Under the pieces are notes generated by a model. It searched no databases, was not told where the DNA came from, and saw nothing but the letters and a program-made list of their open reading frames with translations. The position numbers were made by a program, and so were the translations under genes. Of a stretch of DNA of 64,000 bases, positions 35,195-42,335 are shown piece after piece. The DNA comes from Lachnospiraceae bacterium (lineage in GTDB: Bacteria > Bacillota > Clostridia > Lachnospirales > Lachnospiraceae): positions 38,727-102,726 of the forward strand of contig CAAGKF010000185.1 of NCBI GenBank assembly GCA_900770345.1, in the 5' to 3' direction. How positions within the stretch are numbered: position 1 is the stretch's first letter; every line of letters starts with the position of its first letter.

Positions 35195-35221
35195 GACTTT
35201 CCCCTCCTAAACGTCACTTCA

Positions 35222-36106
35222 TTATTTCTCAACGGTCACACCGGCAATCTTCTCGTAATACTTTACAATGCTTGAATGATCTTCCTTGTCGCAGCCTTCT
35301 GCTCTTAAGAACTGCATAACCTCCATCATCTGAGCAGTCAGAGGAGCCGGAGAGCTGATTGCATGTGCTGCGTTCAGCGCATTATTCAGATCCTTAATGT
35401 GCAGCTCAATACGGAAGCCCGGCTTAAAGTTTCTGTCTAACATCATGGGAGCCTTTGCGTCCATAACAGTGGAGCCTGCCAGACCGCCTCTGATTGCCTG
35501 ATATACCAGTTCAGGATCAGTACCGGCCTTCTTGGCAAATGTAAGAGCCTCGGATACTGCCGCAATGTTGATGGCAACGATCATCTGATTAGCCAGTTTT
35601 GCAACATTTCCGGAGCCAAGCTCACCTACATATACAACGGAGCCTGCCATTACCATCAGCAGATCATAATACTTGTCAAACAGCTCCTTCTTGCCGCCTA
35701 CCATTACAGACAATGTTCCGTCGATTGCTTTTGGCTCGCCGCCGGATACAGGAGCGTCCAGCATCTCAATTCCCAGCTTTGCCAGTTCAGCGCCGATTGC
35801 CTTGCTTTCGGTTGGGTCAATGGAGCTCATATCGATCAGTACGGTGCCCGGCTTCGCGCCCTCAGCAACACCATTTTCACCTAATACAGCAGCACGTACA
35901 TGAGGAGAGTTTGGAACCATGGTAATAACAACCTCACACTGCTCTGCTACTTCCCTGCCGCTGTTTACAGCAACAGCACCGCAGCCTACTACCTCGTTTA
36001 CAGCATCCTTATTGAAATCAAATACAACCAGTTCGTGACCTGCCTTTAATAAGTTCTTGCTCATTGGCTTTCCCATAATACCTAATCCGATAAATCCAAC
36101 TTTCAT
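35222..36106 (-). CDS. garR: 2-hydroxy-3-oxopropionate (tartronate semialdehyde) reductase
   Basis: 294 residues of the beta-hydroxyacid dehydrogenase family. The NAD(P) site is MKVGFIGLGIMGKPMSKNLL, the substrate motif is MLDAPVSGGEPKA (about 117-129) and the catalytic Lys is in GNVAKLANQM (about 168-177). It reduces tartronate semialdehyde to glycerate, the step after aldol cleavage of keto-deoxyglucarate. It leads garR-dapA-like. A sigma-A promoter lies upstream. Confidence 0.88.
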   Translation of the reverse strand: MKVGFIGLGIMGKPMSKNLLKAGHELVVFDFNKDAVNEVVGCGAVAVNSGREVAEQCEVVITMVPNSPHVRAAVLGENGVAEGAKPGTVLIDMSSIDPTESKAIGAELAKLGIEMLDAPVSGGEPKAIDGTLSVMVGGKKELFDKYYDLLMVMAGSVVYVGELGSGNVAKLANQMIVAINIAAVSEALTFAKKAGTDPELVYQAIRGGLAGSTVMDAKAPMMLDRNFKPGFRIELHIKDLNNALNAAHAISSPAPLTAQMMEVMQFLRAEGCDKEDHSSIVKYYEKIAGVTVEK

Positions 36107-36188
36107 TTTGTTACCTCACCTTTCTGACTGACTATCTCTTTGTCTGTTTTTATTTTTCTGCCAGGTCTTTTTCCTGACCTCTGATCAC

Positions 36189-36217
36189 ATTATAGCGAAG
36201 AGGCCCTTTTCCAACAA
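36189..36217 (-). promoter_or_regulatory. Putative garR promoter
   Basis: Minus-strand TTGTTG (36212-36217) and TATAAT (36189-36194) are 17 bp apart, about 80 bp before the garR ATG and just after the terminator of the upstream regulator gene. Confidence 0.6.
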
Positions 36218-36232
36218 TGGACATTCTCAATG

Positions 36233-36262
36233 AAAAAGGCGGCTGTTTTTATACAAGCCGCC
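36233..36262 (-). terminator. Terminator of the PrpR-like regulator gene
   Basis: On the minus strand GGCGGCT and AGCCGCC form a perfect stem followed by TTTTTC, between the regulator stop (36330) and the garR promoter. Confidence 0.8.
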
Positions 36263-36279
36263 AAATGTTTCACTCTATC

Positions 36280-36315
36280 ATTTCAAATATGAAATCTTTG
36301 AAATGAATAATTTCA
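36280..36315. promoter_or_regulatory. Paired TGAAAT/ATTTCA dyads between the PrpR-like gene and garR
   Basis: Two perfect dyads of the same half-site occur: ATTTCA-N4-TGAAAT (36280-36295) and TGAAAT-N5-ATTTCA (36299-36315). More ATTTCAT copies run into the regulator's last codons. They lie roughly 100-130 bp upstream of the predicted garR start and could be sites for the regulator encoded next door. Confidence 0.45.
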
Positions 36316-36329
36316 TTTAATGGAATATT

Positions 36330-38306
36330 TCATTCATTAATTTCATATTTTTTCATTTTTCTCCACAGAGTAGCTTTGCTGATCCCCAGAAAAACCGCTG
36401 TTTTCTCACGGCTGCCTCCATTGGCTGTCAGAGCAGCCCGAATGCGGACCTCTTCTTCACTTTTTCCGGAAGCAGAAAAAGCAACGGTACCGGCAAAACC
36501 GCCCAAACAGCAGAGTTCGTCCTCCTTTGCGCTCCATACATCCGCCAGATGTTCCGGAATACACTCAGATATCTCCTCATTTATGGAGGTCTGCGGATAC
36601 AGCTCTCTGAGAAGCTTTTTTATCATAACCTCATCAATACTGCGTCTCTCAGCCGTAAGGATCAGCCTGCGAAGAAAGGTTTCCAGCTGCAGAAGATTTC
36701 CGGGCCAGGAATAGGCTTCCAGACAGCTGAGAGCACCTTTTGTCAGCACATGATAACGTGAATACCTTTCACAGGCATCCTTTACAGTACGGACGATCAG
36801 TTCCGCAAGATCCTCCCTGCGTTTCCGCAGCGGCGGAACCGTAAGGAGCAGACCGGAAAGCAGGCAATAAAGATCCTCCCGGAAGCTGCCGGCTTTTACC
36901 CTTTCCAAAAGCTGAACGGGCGTCAGGGAAGTAGATGCAAAAATTCGCACATGCAATGGCTTTGCCGGCATTACATCGGGGCCTGCCTGGCGGTATCGGA
37001 TCAGCTGATACAGCTCATACTGATTTTCAAGCGCGAGACTTTCCGCATTTTCGATCAGAAGGCTGCCGCCATTTACCATATAAACAATGCCTTTCTCACC
37101 AAAAAGACATTCTCTCTGTCTCCCGGCAGACTGGCCCGCTCCGGACCAGGCCAGGAAAGGTGCAGGTCCATCATTTCCCATACTGTGAATACTTTCAGCC
37201 AGAAGGCGGCACTCACAGCCGGTTTCTCCGCTGATAAGAACGGGAAGCTCAGACTGTGCATAAAATCGGGCAAGCCGCACACATTCCTGCATTGCCCGGG
37301 AAAGCTGCAAGATCTGTCCAAAGCTTCCTCTTGCAGTCATTCCTCTGTACCTGCCCTCCTTTTTATATCCGTCAGAGGCATCCGACACAGCCGTTTTCTG
37401 GCGTTTAACCCTGTGACAGGTCAGAATCGCGCCCTCCGCTTCGTTTCCGACCTTTACAGGAGCCAGAACAGCAAAGACAGAAGTGCCGTTCACCTCCATA
37501 AAGGATGCATAGCTTTCCTCCCTGCCCTCCAGGATCTGCCGAAGCTTTTCCTTATCGATATCCGAAAAAATCTCTTCTATTTTTCGCCCGTGGATCTTAT
37601 CATCTGTTTGCTTGAGAATTTCTCTCATGACAGGATTTACTGTTGTGATTTTTCCGCATCGGTCCAGATTTACTACTCCGTTAAAGGAATAATCCAGAAG
37701 GGCCTCGATCTGAGCGTGGCTCCTCTTCTCCGCTCCCATGGCAAAAGCCATTCCTTCCGCCATAGAAAAGGCTGTCCGAAGAGAATCCTCGGTGATGGAC
37801 AAAAATAAAGAGGGCACGGAATACTCTTTGGCGGCAGAAACAGCCACATCTCCTCCGATGATCAGATCAGCCCCCTCTTCAATCGCTTTTACCGCCTGTT
37901 CCTTCAGATCGGCTCCCACCGACGCGAAATATGTGCGGAGCTTAATATCGTAGATGGTATCAAAATAAGTCATATCACAGAACATATTTTTAAAACCTAC
38001 TGCCGCAATAAAAGGCTTTTCTTTTTTAACGATCTGCTTTGCCTTCATAACCAGAAGTGCCATCTCCTGCGCAGTAGCGGCGATCTCCACAACCGGCACG
38101 TCTGTATACTGCTTGATCAGAGATGCCTGAAGTCCTCTGGCAATAATGATGGTAGCGCCGGCGGCTATGGCATTTCTGGCTTCTGTAACTGTATGCTCCG
38201 TCTGAATTACCCGCATCTCACCGATATCGTATTTCTTTTCCTGAAGAATATTGTGGGCCAGGTAGAGCATCTCATCCCTGGGTACCAGAAGTGCGATTTT
38301 TCCCAT
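36330..38306 (-). CDS. PrpR-N/PAS/degenerate AAA+ enhancer-binding-protein-like regulator
   Basis: 658 residues. Residues about 1-195 are a PrpR-type ligand-sensing domain (IALLVPRDEMLYLAHNIL, ATIIIARGLQASLIKQYTDV). A PAS domain follows (about 200-310, IEALLDYSFNGVVNLDRCGK). The central AAA+ region is degenerate: the P-loop reads ISGETGCECRLLAESIH without the GK, the GAFTGA loop is absent and Walker B reads GGSLLIENAESL. A Fis-type helix-turn-helix ends the protein (SREKTAVFLGISKATLWRKM). It probably does not drive sigma-54 open complexes and may act as a TyrR-like regulator of garR/gudD genes. It lies 24 bp after the DUF368 gene. Confidence 0.8.
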   Translation of the reverse strand: MGKIALLVPRDEMLYLAHNILQEKKYDIGEMRVIQTEHTVTEARNAIAAGATIIIARGLQASLIKQYTDVPVVEIAATAQEMALLVMKAKQIVKKEKPFIAAVGFKNMFCDMTYFDTIYDIKLRTYFASVGADLKEQAVKAIEEGADLIIGGDVAVSAAKEYSVPSLFLSITEDSLRTAFSMAEGMAFAMGAEKRSHAQIEALLDYSFNGVVNLDRCGKITTVNPVMREILKQTDDKIHGRKIEEIFSDIDKEKLRQILEGREESYASFMEVNGTSVFAVLAPVKVGNEAEGAILTCHRVKRQKTAVSDASDGYKKEGRYRGMTARGSFGQILQLSRAMQECVRLARFYAQSELPVLISGETGCECRLLAESIHSMGNDGPAPFLAWSGAGQSAGRQRECLFGEKGIVYMVNGGSLLIENAESLALENQYELYQLIRYRQAGPDVMPAKPLHVRIFASTSLTPVQLLERVKAGSFREDLYCLLSGLLLTVPPLRKRREDLAELIVRTVKDACERYSRYHVLTKGALSCLEAYSWPGNLLQLETFLRRLILTAERRSIDEVMIKKLLRELYPQTSINEEISECIPEHLADVWSAKEDELCCLGGFAGTVAFSASGKSEEEVRIRAALTANGGSREKTAVFLGISKATLWRKMKKYEINE

Positions 38307-38330
38307 ATGCCGCCTCTCTCTTTCTTTGCT

Positions 38331-39209
38331 TTACTGCTTCTCCATCTGACGCTTCATAGCCTCCAGAAGCTGCAGGATCAGAGCTCCCAGCAGGAAAAAT
38401 ACAATACTGAAATTATGAAAGCTCATAGGCGGCTGCGGTGTATCCAGCGTAGTGGGACCCATCGCGATCGCGTAAAGAGAACCTGTCATAAGCCCGATAA
38501 TAAGGTAAAGAGTCTGGGGGCGGTACCGTTCCAGACACATTTTAATAAATTTTATAATGCCGACCACTCCGGCTGCAGCTCCCAGACCGAATATAACCAC
38601 AACCGGAAGATAGCTGAAATTGAGATGGATCAGTTCTTTAACGGCTCCGATCACCGGCACATAAAGACCGAAGATCAGAAGCAGTGTCGATCCTGAGATC
38701 CCCGGAAGGACCATAGCTGTAATGGCGATCATTGCCGCTGCAAACACATAAGCCGCAATCCCAGGTGTCAGATTGCCGGCAGAAACATCTATTCCCTGGC
38801 CGCCGGAAGGGTTGAAGCAGGTGATAGCAAACACCAGAGCCATTCCAAAAAGAGTAAACACCAGACAGCTCATATGACCTTTCATTGACTGTCGTTCTTC
38901 CTTGATAACCATTGGAATCGCGAAAAGTGTAAGACCCATAAAAGCAGAGCTGATCTGATAAATATGCGCCTCAAAAAGGCTGGACAGGATCAGCACCGAC
39001 ATTCCGAAGCCGATGACCCAGCCGATTCCCAGTTTTATCAGAAAGATCACTGCTTTTTTCCGTTTTTCATTATCCCTTCCCATAATATCATTCAATGAAT
39101 TGATAAATTCATCATAAAACCCCAGCAAAAAGGCAATGGTGCCTCCGGAAACTCCCGGAACACTGTCTGCCAGCGCCATGCAAAAACCTCTTACCGCATT
39201 TAAAAGCAC
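38331..39209 (-). CDS. popT: DUF368 family undecaprenyl-phosphate transporter
   Basis: 292 residues with about eight membrane helices and the DUF368 opening GFCMALADSVPGVSGGTIAF, repeated in variant form at AMVLPGISGSTLLLIFG. DUF368 proteins (PopT) recycle undecaprenyl phosphate across the membrane for wall synthesis. The start is GTG at 39209 with GGAGG nine bases upstream. The family assignment is firm; the symbol rests on published homologues. Confidence 0.85.
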   Translation of the reverse strand: MLLNAVRGFCMALADSVPGVSGGTIAFLLGFYDEFINSLNDIMGRDNEKRKKAVIFLIKLGIGWVIGFGMSVLILSSLFEAHIYQISSAFMGLTLFAIPMVIKEERQSMKGHMSCLVFTLFGMALVFAITCFNPSGGQGIDVSAGNLTPGIAAYVFAAAMIAITAMVLPGISGSTLLLIFGLYVPVIGAVKELIHLNFSYLPVVVIFGLGAAAGVVGIIKFIKMCLERYRPQTLYLIIGLMTGSLYAIAMGPTTLDTPQPPMSFHNFSIVFFLLGALILQLLEAMKRQMEKQ

Positions 39210-39284
39210 AATGATTTTCCTCCTTAAACAAACTCATGGAAACAATTATACCGAAAACGCCGGGAATTGCAAGACCTGGCAGTG

Positions 39285-39318
39285 TTAAAAAAGACGGCAG
39301 TTCTTCAACCGCCGTCTT
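39285..39318 (-). terminator. Terminator of the amt-PII gene
   Basis: Minus-strand AAGACGGC and GCCGTCTT, extended by GGTT/AACT, form a 12-bp stem with a GAAG loop and end in TTTTTT, 29 bp after the stop codon. Confidence 0.9.
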
Positions 39319-39346
39319 CCTTCTTACTATCTATGAAAGCTTTTCC

Positions 39347-41047
39347 TTACTCTCCCTGCAGTGCGTCATATCCCTGCTCACCGGTACGTACCTTTACAAC
39401 GTTCTCCACATCGTATACAAAAATCTTGCCGTCACCGATATTGCCTGTATAAAGAGCCTTCTTTGCAGTGTTGATCACATCCTCAACAGGAACCTTGCTG
39501 ACAACAACCTCCAGCTTGATCTTTGGAAGCAGAGCAGCTTCTTCTACCTTAATGCCTCGATAGTAGTTCTTATGCCCCTTCTGTGTGCCGCAGCCCATAA
39601 CCTGTGTGATGGTCATACCGGTTACGCCCAGCTCTGTAAGAGCATCTTTCAGCTGTACGAACCTGGACTGGTTAAAGATCATTACCACCTTGGTCATCTT
39701 TGCATCAGTAGAAGCAGGCTTGGCAGCCGGGAAATGCTCCACAGTAACTGCCTTCTCTACAGAAGCGTCGCCTGTAACAGCCTCCGCATCACTGGTCTTG
39801 CCCATAAATACCATCGGCATGAAATCTGCATAGGAGCTTGCCAGATTGTGCTCTGTCACGTCAAGACCCTTTGTTTCTTCTTCCACGCTGGCTCTCAGGC
39901 CGATAGTATGCTTTAATACATTAAATGTAATAGTCATTGTTACAGTAACCCATGCAAGAACAGCGACCACGCCGATCAGCTGTGTCATAAACATGGAGAT
40001 TCCGCCGCCGTACAGAAGTCCGCCCTCTACAGCAAAGATACCGGTCAAAAGTGTTCCCACAGCTCCGCATAAGCAGTGAACTCCGACTGCGCCTACCGGA
40101 TCATCGATCTTGCAGACCTTATCAACAAATTCAATACCGAATACAACTACGAATGCTGCGATCAGGCCAATAAAGAAAGCACCTGTGGGGCTTACCACAT
40201 CACAGCCCGCGGTAATTGCTACCAGACCCGCCAGAGAACCATTGAGAGTCATGGAGATATCAGGCTTCTTGTAACGGATCCAGGTAATGATCATGGTTGC
40301 TACTGTTGCAACTGCTGCTGCCAGATTGGTAGTGACAAAAATATTGCCTGCGGAATAAATTGCTTCGTCACTGTCCATTGCCACGGTAGAACAGCCGTTA
40401 AAACCAAACCAGCAGAACCAGAGGATAAACACGCCTAAAGCACCAAGTGTAAGGCTGTGTCCCAGAATCGCCTTGGGATTTCCGTCCTTGTCATATTTTC
40501 CGATACGCGGTCCAAGGATCTTGGCTCCGATCAGAGCTGCCATACCGCCGCACATATGAACAGCTGTAGAGCCTGCAAAATCATGGAAGCCCATCTGAGC
40601 CAGCCAGCCGCCGCCCCAGATCCAGTGACCGGAAATGGGATATACAACAGCACTGATCACCGCACTGTAAACACAGTAGGAACTGAATTTTGTACGCTCT
40701 GCCATGGCACCGGATACGATGGTGGCCGCTGTCGCACAGAACACTGTCTGGAAGATCAGGAATGCCGGAAGGGGAACGCCTGCCGGAAGAATCCCGCTGT
40801 AATCTCCCTTTACCAGGAAATCAAATCCTCCGATAAAGGCTCCGGTGCCTCCAAACATGAGGCCAAATCCGGTAAACCAGTAAAGAGGTGTACCGATGGC
40901 AAAGTCCATCAGGTTTTTCATAATAATGTTGCCTGCATTTTTCGCTCTTGTAAATCCTGTCTCAACCATTGCAAAGCCGGCCTGCATAAAAAACACCAGC
41001 GCCGCGCCAAGCAGTACCCATATTGTATTAACTGCCGAAAATTCCAT
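39347..41047 (-). CDS. amt: Ammonium transporter with fused C-terminal PII domain
   Basis: 566 residues. Residues about 1-405 are a full Amt channel with eleven helices: FFMQAGFAMVETGFTRAKN at the start, GGWLAQMGFHDFAGSTAVHM and the central FCWFGFNGCSTVA. After a 45-residue linker, about 455-566 form a PII protein: QVMGCGTQKGHKNYYRGIKV (T-loop) and NIGDGKIFVYDVENVVKVRTGE (nucleotide site). The T-loop has Val where uridylylated PII has Tyr51, so control is probably by direct 2-oxoglutarate/ATP binding. The PII domain likely gates its own channel. AGGAGG precedes the ATG; an attenuator-type leader lies upstream. Confidence 0.93.
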   Translation of the reverse strand: MEFSAVNTIWVLLGAALVFFMQAGFAMVETGFTRAKNAGNIIMKNLMDFAIGTPLYWFTGFGLMFGGTGAFIGGFDFLVKGDYSGILPAGVPLPAFLIFQTVFCATAATIVSGAMAERTKFSSYCVYSAVISAVVYPISGHWIWGGGWLAQMGFHDFAGSTAVHMCGGMAALIGAKILGPRIGKYDKDGNPKAILGHSLTLGALGVFILWFCWFGFNGCSTVAMDSDEAIYSAGNIFVTTNLAAAVATVATMIITWIRYKKPDISMTLNGSLAGLVAITAGCDVVSPTGAFFIGLIAAFVVVFGIEFVDKVCKIDDPVGAVGVHCLCGAVGTLLTGIFAVEGGLLYGGGISMFMTQLIGVVAVLAWVTVTMTITFNVLKHTIGLRASVEEETKGLDVTEHNLASSYADFMPMVFMGKTSDAEAVTGDASVEKAVTVEHFPAAKPASTDAKMTKVVMIFNQSRFVQLKDALTELGVTGMTITQVMGCGTQKGHKNYYRGIKVEEAALLPKIKLEVVVSKVPVEDVINTAKKALYTGNIGDGKIFVYDVENVVKVRTGEQGYDALQGE

Positions 41048-41272
41048 ACTACATTCCTCCTAAACTTTTTCATTGTCTCCCGCAGCTGTCTCATGATCCG
41101 CACCGATGATGAACGTCACCGCTCCTCTCCCTTGTATCAGGAAAAAGAAAAAGGTGCACCGCCGCCCGGTACCTGGCGGCAGTACACCTCGTTGTGTACA
41201 GATCATATTATTTAGCTGCTGTCCGCAAAAAACGGAAAAAGCGCCTGGCTGTAAGCACCGGCGCTTCTTATG
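41048..41272 (-). promoter_or_regulatory. amt leader with two hexaloop hairpins and terminators (putative ANTAR antitermination target)
   Basis: The 225-base leader begins about 7 bases after a consensus promoter. Hairpin P1 (41240-41259) pairs GGTGCTT with AGGCGCT around loop ACAGCC. Hairpin P2 (41182-41199) pairs GTACAC with GTGTAC around loop AACGAG. Both loops have six bases with A at position 1 and G at position 4, the pattern bound by ANTAR-domain antiterminators. The 3' arm of P2 is also part of the 5' arm of the strong terminator at 41142-41188, so the two are exclusive. P1 overlaps a second terminator-like stem (41239-41266) with T runs. The P1-P2 linker of about 40 bases is long for the motif. 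Confidence 0.65.
41142..41188 (-). terminator. Strong intrinsic terminator inside the amt leader
   Basis: On the minus strand GGTGTACTGCCGCC (41188-41175) pairs over 14 positions, with two wobble pairs, with GGCGGCGGTGCACC (41166-41153). An 8-base loop separates them and TTTTTCTTTTT follows. It lies about 95 bases before the amt ATG. Confidence 0.85.
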
Positions 41273-41278
41273 TGGGTT

Positions 41279-41307
41279 ATTATAATGTCCCTTTTTTCTT
41301 CTGTCAA
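41279..41307 (-). promoter_or_regulatory. Consensus promoter of amt
   Basis: Minus-strand TTGACA (41302-41307) and TATAAT (41279-41284) with exactly 17 bp between them. Confidence 0.85.
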
Positions 41308-41399
41308 CAGAAAATTAATTTTTCGTTAAAAATCATAAAAATAAAATAAATTGCCCTTAAATTTCGGCGAAGTCACAAAACGTCTCCGGATACTTCTCT

Positions 41400-41693
41400 T
41401 TATTTCCGGCTGACAGCCTTCCATCTGGGCAGCTGTTTTTCATACTGCTCATTGAGCCAGTCCACTCCTCCGGCAATACCATCCGCATCAAAAGAAAAGC
41501 TTGCCCGCAGCTTTTCAGACTCAGGCGTGGAATCGTAATTGTAGGGCTCCGGCCAGGCAGTAACTCCCAGAGAGGGACCTTCATCTCCTTCGCTCTCCAT
41601 TTTTTCCATACGAAAGCGCATACCCTTATAGCTGCCGGTAAATTTCTCCTTTTTCAGAAAATTCACCGGCATAAAATCCTTCAGCTCCAGCAT
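41400..41693 (-). CDS. Small conserved-looking hypothetical protein
   Basis: 97 residues, no signal peptide or membrane helix, acidic and aromatic-rich. It includes LKKEKFTGSYKGMRFRMEK and LGVTAWPEPYNYDSTPE, and ends in a region predicted to be helical (GGVDWLNEQYEKQLPRW). The composition and a good ribosome site (GAGGG five bases before the ATG) support a real gene. I do not recognise a named family. It lies 27 bp after the lipoprotein gene and upstream of the amt promoter. Confidence 0.65.
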   Translation of the reverse strand: MLELKDFMPVNFLKKEKFTGSYKGMRFRMEKMESEGDEGPSLGVTAWPEPYNYDSTPESEKLRASFSFDADGIAGGVDWLNEQYEKQLPRWKAVSRK

Positions 41694-41720
41694 TTTCCCT
41701 CACACTCTCCACATCAGGTT

Positions 41721-42305
41721 TTATTTCTGACCGCGGTTCAGCTCCACCATCTGCCGCGTTATGTCGCAAATATCCTCATCCGGCATCTCCGCGGCTGTAT
41801 AAAGCGTAAATTTCGTTCTGCCCCATGACCAGGAAGCAAGCCTTCCCCCGCTTTCCGTAGTCCTGATTTCTGCCGCCGCGCTTCCATCCGGAAAATCATA
41901 GGTTTGCGCGATTGCCTTCTCTTTAAAGCGCTCAAAAATTCCCGCAAAATCATCGGCAGTATTCGATCCCCGAAGTACATAATCCACACCCTTAAAAGTA
42001 AAACGCATATCCGCCACTTCGTCATGTATGATATAGTAGTGCAGATTCTCTCCCCAGTCCGGCGTTTCCATATGAACTCCGATGCTCTCAAAGGCAAGGA
42101 CATTGTCCACCTCCCTCATGGGATTGGAAACAGCCGCGGCTGTCTCCAAAGCTGCATCTGCTTTCGAAGAATGTTCCATACTCTCCTTCTGTAAAATCTC
42201 AGAAGCCGTCTCCTTATCCTTTTTTTCAGCGCAGCCGGCAAACAGACAGGCCGCCACCGCAGCGCCGATTACAAATAATTTCCACCTGATCCTGCCATCA
42301 TTCAT
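41721..42305 (-). CDS. Hypothetical lipoprotein
   Basis: 194 residues. A basic N-terminus, hydrophobic segment and lipobox (ACLFAGCAEKKDKE, Cys about 25) indicate export and lipidation. The mature part starts with a charged linker, then a globular domain with DWGENLHYYIIHDEVADMRF and AAAEIRTTESGGRLASWSWG. No family recognised. AGGAGG precedes the ATG, 30 bp after the ClC gene, so the two are probably co-transcribed with the downstream 97-residue protein. Confidence 0.75.
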   Translation of the reverse strand: MNDGRIRWKLFVIGAAVAACLFAGCAEKKDKETASEILQKESMEHSSKADAALETAAAVSNPMREVDNVLAFESIGVHMETPDWGENLHYYIIHDEVADMRFTFKGVDYVLRGSNTADDFAGIFERFKEKAIAQTYDFPDGSAAAEIRTTESGGRLASWSWGRTKFTLYTAAEMPDEDICDITRQMVELNRGQK

Positions 42306-42335
42306 TACAGAGCCGCCTCCTCTCCGGATGATTCG

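Noticed and set aside
36181..36330. A sigma-54 (-24/-12) promoter upstream of garR
   Set aside because: No TGGC-N8-TTGC-type sequence was found. A sigma-A-type promoter fits, and the neighbouring AAA+ regulator lacks the GAFTGA motif.
40457..41215. 252-codon plus-strand frame over amt and its leader
   Set aside because: Antisense to amt with no recognisable domain and no ribosome site. The leader section is better explained by hairpins.
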